Of a stretch of 64,000 nt of DNA, positions 36,890-46,110 are shown in pieces (within the stretch, counting starts at the first letter, position 1; the number at the start of each line of letters is the position of its first letter). The position numbers were made by a program, and so were the translations under genes. Below the pieces are notes generated by a model, which saw only the letters and a program-made list of their open reading frames with translations, made no database searches and had not been told where the DNA came from. This DNA comes from Spartobacteria bacterium (lineage in GTDB: Bacteria; Verrucomicrobiota; Verrucomicrobiia; Chthoniobacterales; UBA10450), in the NCBI GenBank assembly GCA_003167555.1, contig PMSN01000014.1, positions 62,001-126,000 of the forward strand. Reading direction: 5' to 3'.

Positions 36890-37144
36890 CTACTTCGCCG
36901 CGAACGGCTCGACGTTCACTCGTCGCCCCGCCCGATCGAAGCGGACCTGTCCGTCCACCAGCGCGAAGATTGTGTAATCGCGGCCGAGCCCGACGTTTTT
37001 GCCCGGCAAAAATTTCGTGCCGCGCTGCCGGATGATGATGTTGCCGGCAACGACTACTTCGCTGCCAAATTTTTTCACGCCCAGCCGTTTGCTGACGCTA
37101 TCGCGGCCGTTCTTGACGCTGCCTTGTCCTTTTTTATGGGCCAT
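36890..37144 (-). CDS. rpmA: Ribosomal protein L27
   Basis: 84 aa. [35 protein letters not shown] and [15 protein letters not shown] are diagnostic. The N-terminus starts directly with the AHKKG tail that reaches the peptidyl transferase centre, so no processing is needed. It follows rplU by 48 bp. Confidence 0.98.
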   Translation of the reverse strand: MAHKKGQGSVKNGRDSVSKRLGVKKFGSEVVVAGNIIIRQRGTKFLPGKNVGLGRDYTIFALVDGQVRFDRAGRRVNVEPFAAK

Positions 37145-37192
37145 TTCGGAAAGTTGGTTGAGGGTGGATGGTTGCTGGAGCTGCCGGCGTAA

Positions 37193-37558
37193 TTATTCGG
37201 CTTTCTCTTCGTCCTTGGCTTTCTTGGCCTTCGACGTTTTAGCACCGAGACTGATTTCGGTAATCTTGATTCGCGTCAGCTTCCGCCGATGGCCCACGGT
37301 GCGGTGATAACCTTTCCGGCGGCGATATTTGAACGCGATGACTTTCTTGTCCTTGCGCTGCTCGACCACTTCGCCGGTGACGGTGGCGCCTTCGATGAGC
37401 GGACTGCCGTGAGTAAGTTTGTCGCCATCGCAATGAAAAAGCACGTCGGCAAACACGCCTTCTTTTCCCGGCTGTTCGTCGAGAAAGTCGACGTCGATGA
37501 TGTCGCCCTCGGTCACGCGATGCTGCCGGCCGCCAGTTTTGATAATTGCGTAAGCCAT
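37193..37558 (-). CDS. rplU: Ribosomal protein L21
   Basis: 121 aa. [19 protein letters not shown] at the start, then [20 protein letters not shown] and TRIKITEI. A Lys/Glu-rich tail of about 18 residues ([15 protein letters not shown]) extends past the core. First gene of the rplU-rpmA operon. Confidence 0.98.
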   Translation of the reverse strand: MAYAIIKTGGRQHRVTEGDIIDVDFLDEQPGKEGVFADVLFHCDGDKLTHGSPLIEGATVTGEVVEQRKDKKVIAFKYRRRKGYHRTVGHRRKLTRIKITEISLGAKTSKAKKAKDEEKAE

Positions 37559-37595
37559 AGGAAAGGAAATGCTTTGGGGGAAAAGCCGCGCAAAC

Positions 37596-38339
37596 TCACA
37601 CGGATGCGCCGCTTTGACAAGCGGAAATCCGCGCCGGTTTCAAGGGTTGGGGTGCGAATAGCTGCGTGTCATCCCGAGCCGCGCCGCCAATCACCAGCGT
37701 GATCTCACCTTTCGCAGGATGCGCTTCATAATGCGCCAAAAGCTCCGCCGCATTCCCGCGCCGGAACTCCTCGAACTTCTTCGTCAGCTCCCGCGCCACA
37801 CAAAGTTTCCGGTCCGGCATGATCTCCGCACACGCCGCCAGCGTTTTCAGAATCCGATACGGCGACTCGAAGAAAACCGAGGTCTCCTCACGTTCCGCGG
37901 CCGCGCGCAATTCGCGTTCGCGCTGGCCGCTCTTCACCGGCAGAAATCCTCGAAAGCAAAACTTCTCCATCGAGAAACCGGAGCCGACGAGCGCGGTCAG
38001 GATCGCCGAGGGGCCGGGAACAATCGTAAACGGCAGCTCGCGTTCGATGCATTTCCGAATCAGGCGCAGGCCAGGATCGGAAAGCCCGGGCATGCCCGCA
38101 TCGGTAATGAGCGCCACGTTCTCGCCCGCCGCCAACCGATCCGCCAACTCCTGCGAGCGCATCGCTTCATTATGTTCGTGATAACTCACGAGCGGCTTCC
38201 GGATTTCAAAATGCCGGAGCAAATTCCCCGAATGTCGCGTGTCCTCCGCCGCGATCACATCCGCGGATTTGAGAGCTTCGAGCGCGCGCAACGTAATGTC
38301 GTTCAGATTGCCGATCGGCGTGGCGATGACGTAGAGCAT
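37596..38339 (-). CDS. rsmI: 16S rRNA C1402 2'-O-methyltransferase
   Basis: 247 aa SAM-dependent TrmH-like (tetrapyrrole methylase fold) enzyme acting on 16S rRNA. Marks: LYVIATPIGNLNDITLRAL, AEDTRHSGNLL, DAGMPGLSDPG, VPGPSAILTALVGSGF and the GFLP segment. The normal end is near ITLVIGGA. The last 29 or so codons come from a GTCATCCCGAGCCGCG repeat arm and following DNA, so the tail is a repeat-made extension. Confidence 0.93.
   Translation of the reverse strand: MLYVIATPIGNLNDITLRALEALKSADVIAAEDTRHSGNLLRHFEIRKPLVSYHEHNEAMRSQELADRLAAGENVALITDAGMPGLSDPGLRLIRKCIERELPFTIVPGPSAILTALVGSGFSMEKFCFRGFLPVKSGQRERELRAAAEREETSVFFESPYRILKTLAACAEIMPDRKLCVARELTKKFEEFRRGNAAELLAHYEAHPAKGEITLVIGGAARDDTQLFAPQPLKPARISACQSGASV
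37668..37683. repeat. Single arm of the GTCATCCCGAGC repeat in rsmI
   Basis: GTCATCCCGAGCCGCG, identical to the arm at 22233. The partner arm is missing; the element lies within the translated 3' end of rsmI. Confidence 0.7.
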
Positions 38340-38355
38340 CGGCTACGGCAGGAGA

Positions 38356-38565
38356 TCAATCTTCGCCGAGCCTAACGACAGTAAGAATTCTTTGAAGTCT
38401 GTCGCGAGCCGGGTCGTATCCATAAATCATTTGTCGCATCAACTCGACGGCCTCGAGCCGTTCCGCAGGCGATTTGCTGAGCCAATAAGCTTTTTGATCG
38501 GAATCGCCCAGCTTTGCCACCGAAAAGTGCGTGCGATCCAGCTTGGTCCTGGCCAACTCGTCCAC
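38356..38565 (-). CDS. Small conserved protein, unknown function
   Basis: 69 aa. DRTHFSVAKLGDSDQKAYWL, AERLEAVELMRQMIYGYDPA and the end ILTVVRLGED follow a pattern I have seen in many soil-bacterial genomes, often next to nucleotidyltransferase toxin-like genes. No such partner is visible here. No function is assigned. Confidence 0.6.
   Translation of the reverse strand: MDELARTKLDRTHFSVAKLGDSDQKAYWLSKSPAERLEAVELMRQMIYGYDPARDRLQRILTVVRLGED
38370..38378 (-). other. TCGTTAGGC site, minus strand
   Basis: The only copy on the minus strand. Reads gtc-gtt-agg (Val-Val-Arg) in the small protein gene at 38356. Confidence 0.55.
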
Positions 38566-38631
38566 GAACGATCCTAGCGCGAAGCAAGTTTCGTCGCGAC
38601 TGATGAATTTTCCGCGCGCCCGGCAGCGCTC

Positions 38632-38856
38632 CTACTTCTGGGTCTTGGCGGGAACCGCGATGTCGGTGATGAGCGCGATATCAATGATGTCTTCCTGGTC
38701 GCTCTCCGGTCGGGCCACGTGAAGGAGTCGTCCAGTTCCGGATAACATCGCAAAGTCCGGATGCGGGATCTGGAACGCCCTGCCATCGGGAGTGTGCACC
38801 TCGAAGGATTGAAAAGGAGCCGCCCGAAGCAGAGTGCGAATCTTCTCAACTGTCAT
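38632..38856 (-). CDS. Small protein of unknown function
   Basis: 74 aa from the ATG at 38856; the open frame upstream runs through a repeat. MTVEKIRTLLRAAPFQSFEV, then HTPDGRAFQIPHPDFAMLSG and DIIDIALITDIAV. This is a recurrent verrucomicrobial/planctomycete small protein pattern with a beta-rich middle. I cannot name a function. Confidence 0.6.
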   Translation of the reverse strand: MTVEKIRTLLRAAPFQSFEVHTPDGRAFQIPHPDFAMLSGTGRLLHVARPESDQEDIIDIALITDIAVPAKTQK

Positions 38857-38917
38857 TTGTCGTTGATTAGAGCCGTTGCCATGAAACGTCAACTTCGCGC
38901 TGAAGATGCTGTTCCTC

Positions 38918-39035
38918 GTGCCCAAGTTGCAGTTGGGCACGGGCCTGTCTGCGAAGCTGTGTTTCGTTCAATCGCAGCAGCGGGTGAAGCAGAGCTTCAT
39001 GAGCAAATGGCGTTACCAAGTGCAACTTGGTAACG
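38918..39035. repeat. Paired short hairpins (LQLG-type repeat)
   Basis: Two short palindromes 70 bp apart: 38918-38940 (GTGCCCAAGTT-G-.. AGTTGGGCAC) and 39011-39035 (CGTTACCAAGT .. ACTTGGTAACG). Translated, they read VPKLQLG and QVQLGNE, a pattern that recurs in intergenic DNA of related phyla. It follows the putA stop. Confidence 0.6.
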
Positions 39036-39081
39036 AGGGGGGCGAGAGGGAGCTGGGCCGCAGCCGGCTTGATCCGAGAAT

Positions 39082-42000
39082 TCAGCACCCAAACGGCGCG
39101 CGAAACTCCGGTGTCGTATCGGGAGCGAAGCCGTGGCGCATGATGTTTTCGGTGACGACGCGCGGGACCAGGAATTGGAGGAGGTAATCGCCGCCGCCGG
39201 CTTTTGTTCCGCCGCCGCTCATCTTGAATCCGCCGAAGGGATGGCGGCCGACGACTGCGCCGGTGCACGAGCGGTTGATGTACACGTTGCCGGCAACCAG
39301 TTCGGCTTTGACGCGTTCGATGTTCGCCGGACTGCGCGAGAAGAATCCGCCGGTCAAGGCGTAGTCGGTGTCGTTCGCGATGCGGATGGCTTCGTCGAGA
39401 TCGCGCGCGCGGAGGACGCTCAGGACCGGGCCGAAAATCTCTTCGCACGAGAGGCGCATTTCGGGTTTCACATCGGTGAAAATTGTCGGCGGGACGAAGA
39501 ATCCTTCGGCCGGCATGTTCTTCGCCTGGAACGCGAGGGTCGCTTCTTTTTTGCCGGCTTCGATCGTTTCCAGCATGCGCCGGTAAGCAGTCTCATCGAT
39601 GACGGGGCCGACCATGATGCCCGGCTCTTCGGGATTGCCGACGCGCAGACTCGCGGCGGCTTCGACCAGACGCTTGATGACGCGTTCGTAATTTTCCTCG
39701 AGCACGATCAAGCGGGAGAGCGCGGAACATTTTTGGCCCTGATATCCGAAAGCGGAATAAATGGAATCGACGATCGCTTCGTCGAGGTCGGCGTCGGAAT
39801 CGACGATGACGGCGTTCTTGCCGCCCATCTCGCACACGACGCGTTTCAGTTCGAGCTGGCCGGGGCGAGTCTCGCCGGCGCTCTTCCAAATTCGCAGTCC
39901 CACTTCACGCGAGCCGGTGAACGCGATCATGTGGACATCCTTGTGATCGACGAGGTACTGGCCGATCTCGCGGCCTTTGCCGGGGAGGAAATTGAGAACG
40001 CCGGGAGGCACGCCGGCTTCCTCGAACATTTCCATCAACATCGCGCCGCAGACGGCCGCTTGCTCCGCCGGTTTCATGATGACGGTGTTGCCGGTGACGA
40101 GCGCGGCCGAAACCATGCCGGTCAAAATCGCCATCGGAAAATTCCAGGGGGCGATCACGAGCGCGACGCCGCGCGGCCAGTAATGTTGATAGCTTTCCTC
40201 GCCGGGCACGTGCTGCGTGAGTCGCGGGAGACCGCGCAGACGCATTTGTTGCGCGTAGAAGAGAAGGAAATCGATCGCCTCGCGGATGTCGCCGTCGGCC
40301 TCGGCCCACGGCTTGCCGACTTCGAAAACTTCGAGCGCGGAAAGTTCGAAGCGGCGGCGGTCCATGATGGAGGCGACGCGCTCGAGCAACTCGGCGCGGT
40401 GTTCGACACTGACGCGGGACCAATGCTCGAACGCTTTGCTCGCGGCTTTGACCGCTGCTTCGGCTTCCGGGATTTTCGCTTCCGCGACGGCGCCGACGAT
40501 TTGTTTCGGCGAGCTGGGATTGATCGAGTTAATCAAATTGTCGGTCCAGATTTTCTGACCATCGATCACGAGCGGATATTTCCGGCCGAGGCGTCCGCGC
40601 ATTTCCTCGATCGCGCTCCGCATTTTTTCCTGGCTGCTGCGATGGACGAAATTCACGAGCGGTGCGTTCTCGTAAGTGTCGCCGGGCGGGCTGCCGAGCG
40701 ATGAACCATTGCGTCCGCTCGTTGCAGCCGGCGTCGTTAACTCCGGCCTTCGCCCGGATTTCAAAACCTCAGTGGGATCGCGCAGCAACTGCATGGCCGA
40801 CGCGTTATCCGAAAACTTCGCCTTCAAAAATCCTTCGTTCGATGTGTTTTCGAGCAGACGCCGGACGAGGTACGACATGCCCGGCAGCAGCTCGCCGACC
40901 GGACAATATTCGCGCACTCGATAACCCATCTCGACGAGCGCGCGTTTAATCGGGCCCGCCATTCCGTAAAGCAATTGAAACTCGAAGCGGCTCTTATCGA
41001 TCCCGCGCTGTTCCGCGAAAGCCTGCGCGTGCGCGATGCTGCGGACGTTATGCGAACCGAACGCGGCCGTGACGATCGCTTCGCTCTCGAGCAGAATCCG
41101 CGTGCACTTCTCAAAGTTCGCGTCGCTCTCCGGTTTTTGCAGAAAGACCGGGCAACGCCAGCCGTTTTGCGACGCTTTGATCTTCTCGTAATCCCAGTAG
41201 GCGCCTTTGACGAGGCGAACGGTGAAACGCGTGCCGCGCGCGCGGCCCCAATCAAGCAGGTCGCGCAGATCGCGCTCGGCATCGCGCAGATAAGCCTGGA
41301 TGACGATGCCGGCATGCGGCCAGTCGCGGAATTCCGGCTCGGTGAAGAGCGTCCGGAAAAGTTCGAGCGTCGTATTTTTGTGCGCGTAACTTTCCATGTC
41401 GAAGTTCACGAATGCGCCCAGCTCTCGCGCGCGCCGCAGAATCAGCCGCAGCTTCGGCGCGAGGTGCGCGATGGCTTCGGCCGGGTCGGCGGGATTCATC
41501 TGCGAATAGAGTGCGGAAATTTTTACCGAGACGTTCACGACCGGAAAGAGCACGGCGCCGTCGCCGAGCGGATCGGTCCAGCCGCGGGTTTGTTCCGCCA
41601 GGCCCTCGAGCAAATGGAAACAGCGCGCAGCGTATTCGTCCGCTTCCTGTTCGCTCACGACCGCTTCGCCTAACAAGTCGACCGTGAATCCGATCCGTTC
41701 CTTCCGCCGTTTGCGCAGCATCTTCATCACGTCGTCGGGATTGCGCCCGGCAATGAACTGGCGCGCCATGCCGGAAACGTTCCAGCGCAAAATCGGCGCG
41801 GTCAGCCACGGAAGAATCCGCGCGGCGCGGATGCCGGTTTTCATTAGCGGCGCGAAACCGTTCCGCATGTCGGCGAAATATTCGTCGAGATGCTGGACGA
41901 TATCGCGCGAGCTGCGGAGCGACGCGAGGACATCGACGAAGCGGAACATTTGCACTTTGAAATGCTCATCCCTCATCGAGAACGCCATCATCCGCTGGTA

Positions 42001-42096
42001 AAAGCCGGCTTTGCTGAAGATCGATTCCGGATTGCGGTCGACCAGGTCGAAAATCCGCTCGCCGCGCTGCTCGATCTCGCCTTGCAGAGAACTCAT
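39082..42096 (-). CDS. putA: Proline dehydrogenase / glutamate semialdehyde dehydrogenase
   Basis: 1004 aa bifunctional enzyme that turns proline into glutamate. The FAD-dependent PRODH barrel (about 100-450) has YGMAGPIKRALVEMGYRVRE and GMSYLVRRLLENTSNE. The NAD-dependent ALDH domain (about 510-1004) has NFPMAILTGM, VCEMGGKNAVIVDSDAD and the catalytic Cys in GYQGQKCSALSR. No N-terminal ribbon-helix-helix domain, so it is an enzyme without the repressor function. It is divergent from the pilB-like gene, with a palindrome between them. Confidence 0.96.
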   Translation of the reverse strand: MSSLQGEIEQRGERIFDLVDRNPESIFSKAGFYQRMMAFSMRDEHFKVQMFRFVDVLASLRSSRDIVQHLDEYFADMRNGFAPLMKTGIRAARILPWLTAPILRWNVSGMARQFIAGRNPDDVMKMLRKRRKERIGFTVDLLGEAVVSEQEADEYAARCFHLLEGLAEQTRGWTDPLGDGAVLFPVVNVSVKISALYSQMNPADPAEAIAHLAPKLRLILRRARELGAFVNFDMESYAHKNTTLELFRTLFTEPEFRDWPHAGIVIQAYLRDAERDLRDLLDWGRARGTRFTVRLVKGAYWDYEKIKASQNGWRCPVFLQKPESDANFEKCTRILLESEAIVTAAFGSHNVRSIAHAQAFAEQRGIDKSRFEFQLLYGMAGPIKRALVEMGYRVREYCPVGELLPGMSYLVRRLLENTSNEGFLKAKFSDNASAMQLLRDPTEVLKSGRRPELTTPAATSGRNGSSLGSPPGDTYENAPLVNFVHRSSQEKMRSAIEEMRGRLGRKYPLVIDGQKIWTDNLINSINPSSPKQIVGAVAEAKIPEAEAAVKAASKAFEHWSRVSVEHRAELLERVASIMDRRRFELSALEVFEVGKPWAEADGDIREAIDFLLFYAQQMRLRGLPRLTQHVPGEESYQHYWPRGVALVIAPWNFPMAILTGMVSAALVTGNTVIMKPAEQAAVCGAMLMEMFEEAGVPPGVLNFLPGKGREIGQYLVDHKDVHMIAFTGSREVGLRIWKSAGETRPGQLELKRVVCEMGGKNAVIVDSDADLDEAIVDSIYSAFGYQGQKCSALSRLIVLEENYERVIKRLVEAAASLRVGNPEEPGIMVGPVIDETAYRRMLETIEAGKKEATLAFQAKNMPAEGFFVPPTIFTDVKPEMRLSCEEIFGPVLSVLRARDLDEAIRIANDTDYALTGGFFSRSPANIERVKAELVAGNVYINRSCTGAVVGRHPFGGFKMSGGGTKAGGGDYLLQFLVPRVVTENIMRHGFAPDTTPEFRAPFGC

Positions 42097-42156
42097 AGCG
42101 CGATACTAAAGCCGCCTTTCCGCTTCGGCAAAGGCGATCCGCGAGGACGATGACGC

Positions 42157-42240
42157 TGGTAGGGCGAGACTCTGTCGAGCCGTGTCTTTAATGCGCGCAA
42201 GGTCACTTGCCCGGTGGCTCGACGGAGTCTCGCCCTACCA
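42157..42240. repeat. TGGTAGGGCGAGAC palindrome between divergent genes
   Basis: 25-bp arms at 42157-42181 and 42216-42240 (TGGTAGGGCGAGACTC.. / ..GAGTCTCGCCCTACCA) with one mismatch. Lies in the shared upstream DNA of putA and the secretion ATPase gene, where it could affect both promoters. Confidence 0.85.
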
Positions 42241-42268
42241 GGTGACAATTCGCGGGGTTTCACGTAAG

Positions 42269-44035
42269 ATGGGCGGCGTGAATGCTGCGGTGAGCAAATC
42301 TTTGATCGATCTCCTCCTGGCCAGCGGGGTTTCGTCTCACGAGGAGGCGGCGCAATTGGCTTCGAATCTAAACGGCGGCTCGTGGACGAGTCAGGTGCTC
42401 GATTCCGGCAAGGTCGATGAGCAACTCTTCCTGGAAGCCATCGGGAAATATTTTCAGGTGCCGGTGATTTCGATCGATGCGAAACGGATCGATCGCCAGA
42501 CCTTGTCGCTCCTGCCGAGCCGCTTTGTTTTTCAACATCACATTCTGCCGATCGAGACGAAGGAGAAGGCGGTCGTGCTCGCGACTTACGATTTGTTTAA
42601 CTCCGTCGGGCGCCAGCTCGCGTCGCAATTGCTGAAGCTCCCCGCCGAATGGGTGCTGGTGCCGCGCGCACAGATTTTGCGCGCGATGAAGACCGTCTAC
42701 GGCGTCGGCGCGGAAACGTTCGATGAAATTCTCAAGACGAATCGCTCGTTTGAAAATTCGCAGGATATCGAGACCAGCACGGACCTGGATGCGAACGATC
42801 CGGAAGCGTCGGTGGTGAAGTTCGTGAACCAGATCATTCGCGAAGCGATCCTGGAGCGCGCGACCGATATTCACGTCGAGCCGCTCGAGAACGATCTGCG
42901 GATTCGCTATCGGATCGACGGTATCCTCCACGAGGTGGCGGTGCCGCCGCAGTTGCGCCTGCTCCAATCGGCCATCATCTCGCGCTTGAAAGTCATGGCG
43001 CACATGGACATCGCGGAGCGCCGTCTGCCGCAGGACGGCCGGATCAATTTGCAGGCGCACGATCAGAACATCGACGTGCGCGTCTCGACGATCCCGACGG
43101 TGAACGGCGAATCGATCAGCTTGCGTTTGCTCAGCCGGACCGAGCAGCATTTCGGTTTCGACCGGCTCGACCTGAGCGAGAAACAATCGAAGATCATCCG
43201 GCATCTGCTCGCGCAGCCGAACGGGATTATTTTGCTGACCGGTCCGACCGGCTGCGGCAAATCGACTTCGCTCTATTGTTTTCTCAGCAGCATCAACTCG
43301 GTCTCGCGCCGGATCATTACGATCGAAGAGCCGGTGGAATATCGGTTGCCGGGTGTGTCGCAGATCGATGTGAAACCGGAGATCGATCTGACATTCGCGA
43401 AAGGGCTCCGCCACATTTTGCGGCAGGACCCAAACGTCGTGATGGTGGGAGAAATCCGCGACATCGAGACCGCGGACATTTCGATCCGCGCGGCGATGAC
43501 CGGGCACCTTGTCTTCAGCACGCTCCACACGAACGACGCGGTCGGCGGCATCACGCGCTTGCTCGACATGGACGTGGAGCCATTCCTCCTCTCGTCAGTT
43601 GTGAAAGCGTTCATCGCGCAACGGCTCGTGCGCACGATGTGCCCGCATTGCGCGCAACCGGTCGAGTATCCGCACGAATATCTCACGGAGATCGGGGTGC
43701 CGCCTGAGCTGGGCACGAAGTTCAAGCGCGGCGCCGGTTGCGATAGTTGCCGGCAGACCGGCTATCAGGGGCGGCTCGCGATTTACGAAATCTGTGTCGT
43801 GACGGAGCCGTTGAAAAAATTGATCATGCAGAAGCGCGACGGCGGCGAGCTGAAGCAATGCGCGATCGCGCAAGGCATGGAGACGCTGCGGCAGGATGGC
43901 TGGCGTCGCGTTGGCCAGGGCAAGACGACGATCGAAGAAGTGGTCCGCGTGACGCAGACCGACGAAGTGATGGCCGAGACGGAATTGCAAAGCGCGCCCG
44001 CGATGATCGGCGAAGCGCCGGTGGTGCTGAGGTAG
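42269..44035 (+). CDS. GspE/PilB-family secretion ATPase
   Basis: 588 aa from the ATG at 42269 (a GTG at 42278 is an alternative). The N-terminal MshEN-type domain (about 5-140) precedes the ATPase: Walker A GPTGCGKSTSLY, Walker B-like LRQDPNVVMVGEIRD, the His-box TGHLVFSTLHTNDA, and the four-Cys zinc site CPHC and CDSC. It powers pilin or pseudopilin assembly at the inner membrane. Its partners (pilC, pilT, gspF) are not in the window, so type II secretion and type IV pili cannot be told apart. Confidence 0.92.
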   Translation: MGGVNAAVSKSLIDLLLASGVSSHEEAAQLASNLNGGSWTSQVLDSGKVDEQLFLEAIGKYFQVPVISIDAKRIDRQTLSLLPSRFVFQHHILPIETKEKAVVLATYDLFNSVGRQLASQLLKLPAEWVLVPRAQILRAMKTVYGVGAETFDEILKTNRSFENSQDIETSTDLDANDPEASVVKFVNQIIREAILERATDIHVEPLENDLRIRYRIDGILHEVAVPPQLRLLQSAIISRLKVMAHMDIAERRLPQDGRINLQAHDQNIDVRVSTIPTVNGESISLRLLSRTEQHFGFDRLDLSEKQSKIIRHLLAQPNGIILLTGPTGCGKSTSLYCFLSSINSVSRRIITIEEPVEYRLPGVSQIDVKPEIDLTFAKGLRHILRQDPNVVMVGEIRDIETADISIRAAMTGHLVFSTLHTNDAVGGITRLLDMDVEPFLLSSVVKAFIAQRLVRTMCPHCAQPVEYPHEYLTEIGVPPELGTKFKRGAGCDSCRQTGYQGRLAIYEICVVTEPLKKLIMQKRDGGELKQCAIAQGMETLRQDGWRRVGQGKTTIEEVVRVTQTDEVMAETELQSAPAMIGEAPVVLR

Positions 44036-44044
44036 GCAAAGTAT

Positions 44045-44053
44045 TCGTTAGGC
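44045..44053 (+). other. TCGTTAGGC site between convergent genes
   Basis: Starts 10 bp after the stop of the secretion ATPase gene and ends just before the rpe stop. Same placement as the site at 16152. Confidence 0.55.
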
Positions 44054-44057
44054 GGCG

Positions 44058-44732
44058 CTACCCAGACGAATTGCTGCGCAGGTTCTCGATCGCCTGGCGA
44101 TAATCTTGCGCGCGGAAAATTGAGGTGCCGGCGACAAGGATGTTCGCACCGTTAGTGATCGAAACGCTCGCCGTTTCGGCGTTGATGCCGCCATCGACCT
44201 CGATGTGAAGTTTGGCGCCGTGTGATTCCCGCCACGCTTTCGCACGTTTCACCTTGTCCATCATCTCGGGCCGAAAGGCCTGGCCGCCAAAACCGGGATG
44301 TACCGTCATGACGAGGAGAAGATCGATCGACGGCAAATACGGCTCGACGGCTTCGAACGGCGTCGCGGGATTCAAGGACAAGCCGACGTCGCATTTCGCC
44401 GCGCGAATCGCGCCCAGAGTTTGGGCGACATCGTGTTTCGCTTCCGGCTCGACGTGGACCGTGATCGAGTTCGCGCCGGCCTCGAGAAAACGCGGCAGAT
44501 AATGATCGGGATGCTCGATCATGAGATGGACATCGAGCGGAAGACTCGTTAGGCCACGAATCGTTTTCACGACGGCCGGGCCGAACGAAATGTTGTCGAC
44601 GAAGTGGCCGTCCATGATATCGAGGTGCAACCAATCGGCGCCGGATTCTTCCGCGCGCTGGACTTCCCGGGCGAGGTTGGAAAAATTGGCGGCGAGGATG
44701 GAAGGAGCGACGAGGATTTTGGGACGCGTCAT
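44058..44732 (-). CDS. rpe: Ribulose-phosphate 3-epimerase
   Basis: 224 aa from the ATG at 44732 (MTRPKILVAPSILAANF). Interconverts ribulose-5-P and xylulose-5-P in the pentose phosphate pathway. TIM-barrel marks: LHLDIMDGHFVDNISFG (metal-binding His and catalytic Asp), VHLMIEHP, VMTVHPGFGGQAF, EVDGGINAETA. The frame is open upstream but is repeat DNA. It is divergent from mreB. Confidence 0.97.
   Translation of the reverse strand: MTRPKILVAPSILAANFSNLAREVQRAEESGADWLHLDIMDGHFVDNISFGPAVVKTIRGLTSLPLDVHLMIEHPDHYLPRFLEAGANSITVHVEPEAKHDVAQTLGAIRAAKCDVGLSLNPATPFEAVEPYLPSIDLLLVMTVHPGFGGQAFRPEMMDKVKRAKAWRESHGAKLHIEVDGGINAETASVSITNGANILVAGTSIFRAQDYRQAIENLRSNSSG
44546..44554 (+). other. TCGTTAGGC site in rpe
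   Basis: Antisense to rpe, where it gives ggc-cta-acg (Gly-Leu-Thr). Confidence 0.55.
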
Positions 44733-44756
44733 AAGAAGCGGCGATGAAGGAAGAAA

Positions 44757-44893
44757 ACGTCGAACGCCGAACGCCCAACGTCCAATCCTGAATTGAGACA
44801 GCAAACCGCGCGCGAGAAATGAACGCGATCATCACCAGACGACAGTCTCTGCAGTTCGATATTCGGCGTTCGACGTTGGGCGTTCGGCGTTTT
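44757..44893. repeat. AACGTCGAACGCC inverted repeat pair
   Basis: Left arm 44757-44796 (AACGTCGAACGCCGAACGCC..) and right arm 44852-44893 (..CGTTGGGCGTTCGGCGTT) are complementary with about 55 bp between. Fills most of the 338-bp rpe-mreB space; the rest holds the mreB promoter and leader. Confidence 0.8.
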
Positions 44894-44921
44894 CCCTTCT
44901 CTCTTCTCCGGCAGCTTTCCC

Positions 44922-44950
44922 TTGACGCGGAGAGAGTCCGTTTCTAGATA
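44922..44950 (+). promoter_or_regulatory. Sigma-70 promoter of the mre operon
   Basis: -35 TTGACG (44922-44927), 17-bp spacer, -10 TAGATA (44945-44950). The mreB leader would be about 115 nt; its central part CGAAGCAAGGACGCG has no obvious riboswitch fold. Confidence 0.75.
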
Positions 44951-45070
44951 CTACCGGTTCCAGCTGGTCGTGATCGCGCTCGCACACATGGTGCTGTGAA
45001 GATCGAAGCAAGGACGCGCTTTCGACAGACTGGATAGTGCGTTTCAAGCGACCCATTAAAGGCTAATTTC

Positions 45071-46108
45071 ATGTTCAACGGACTCTTCGGCTGGTTATCC
45101 AGCGACATCGGCATCGATCTCGGCACGTCGAACACGCTCGTGTATGTAAAAGATCAAGGAATCGTCCTGCGCGAGCCATCGGTCGTGGCGGTGCAAGCCG
45201 GCACGAACAAAGTGCTCGCGGTGGGCGACGAAGCAAAGCGCATGCTGGGCCGCACGCCGGCGAACATCGTCGCGGTGCGTCCCTTGAAAGATGGCGTGAT
45301 TTCCGACTTCGAGGTGACCGAAGCGATGCTGCGCCATTTCATCCAAAAAGTGCATGGTCGTCGCGTGCGCGTGAAGCCGCGGGTGGTGATCGCGGTTCCA
45401 TCGGGAATTACCGAAGTGGAAAAGCGCGCGGTGCGCGAAAGTGCCGCGCATGCGGGTGCGCGCGAAGTTTATTTGATCGAAGAACCGATGGCGGCCGCGA
45501 TCGGCGTGGGCCTGCCGGTGCAGGATCCGGCCGGCAACATGATCATCGACATCGGCGGCGGCACGACGGAGGTCGCGCTCATTTCACTTTCGGGAATTGT
45601 TTTCAGCCGCAGCGTGCGTGTGGCGGGTGATGAGCTCGATGAAGCGATCGTGCAATACATGAAGCGCGCCTACAATCTGATGATTGGCGAGCGCACGGCG
45701 GAAGAAATTAAAATCAAGATCGGCTCCGCTTATCCGAGCGAGAAGGAAACGAGCGTGGAAGTGAAAGGGCGCGATCTCGTGGCGGGCCTGCCGAAGACGT
45801 TGATGATCACGTCGCAGGAAGTGCGCGAAGCGTTGCTCGAACCGATCTCGACGATAGTCGATTCGGTCCGGATCACGCTGGAGCGGTGCCCTCCGGAATT
45901 GTCGGCGGATTTAGTGGATCGTGGGCTAGTGCTGGCGGGCGGCGGCGCGTTGCTCCGCGGGTTCGATAAACTTTTGAGTGAAGAGACAGGTTTGCCTGTC
46001 CATGTTGCCGAAGATCCGCTGAGCGCCGTGGCGGAAGGAACGGGCAAATGCCTCAATGAACTTAAATTTTTGCGTCAGGTGGCCTCAACCGATCGCAACT
46101 GGCGGTAG
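45071..46108 (+). CDS. mreB: Rod-shape protein MreB
   Basis: 345 aa bacterial actin that guides lateral wall synthesis at the inner membrane. Starts [22 protein letters not shown]-site segments [26 protein letters not shown] and [20 protein letters not shown] are intact. The N-terminal LFGWLS may help membrane binding. It heads mreB-mreC-mreD-mrdA. Confidence 0.98.
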   Translation: MFNGLFGWLSSDIGIDLGTSNTLVYVKDQGIVLREPSVVAVQAGTNKVLAVGDEAKRMLGRTPANIVAVRPLKDGVISDFEVTEAMLRHFIQKVHGRRVRVKPRVVIAVPSGITEVEKRAVRESAAHAGAREVYLIEEPMAAAIGVGLPVQDPAGNMIIDIGGGTTEVALISLSGIVFSRSVRVAGDELDEAIVQYMKRAYNLMIGERTAEEIKIKIGSAYPSEKETSVEVKGRDLVAGLPKTLMITSQEVREALLEPISTIVDSVRITLERCPPELSADLVDRGLVLAGGGALLRGFDKLLSEETGLPVHVAEDPLSAVAEGTGKCLNELKFLRQVASTDRNWR

Positions 46109-46110
46109 CC

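Noticed and set aside
39133-40704. 523-codon open frame opposite putA
   Set aside because: Arg/Ala/Asp-rich antisense shadow of a clearly conserved enzyme; caused by high GC.
42368-43528. 386-codon open frame opposite the secretion ATPase gene
   Set aside because: Shadow of a well-conserved ATPase.
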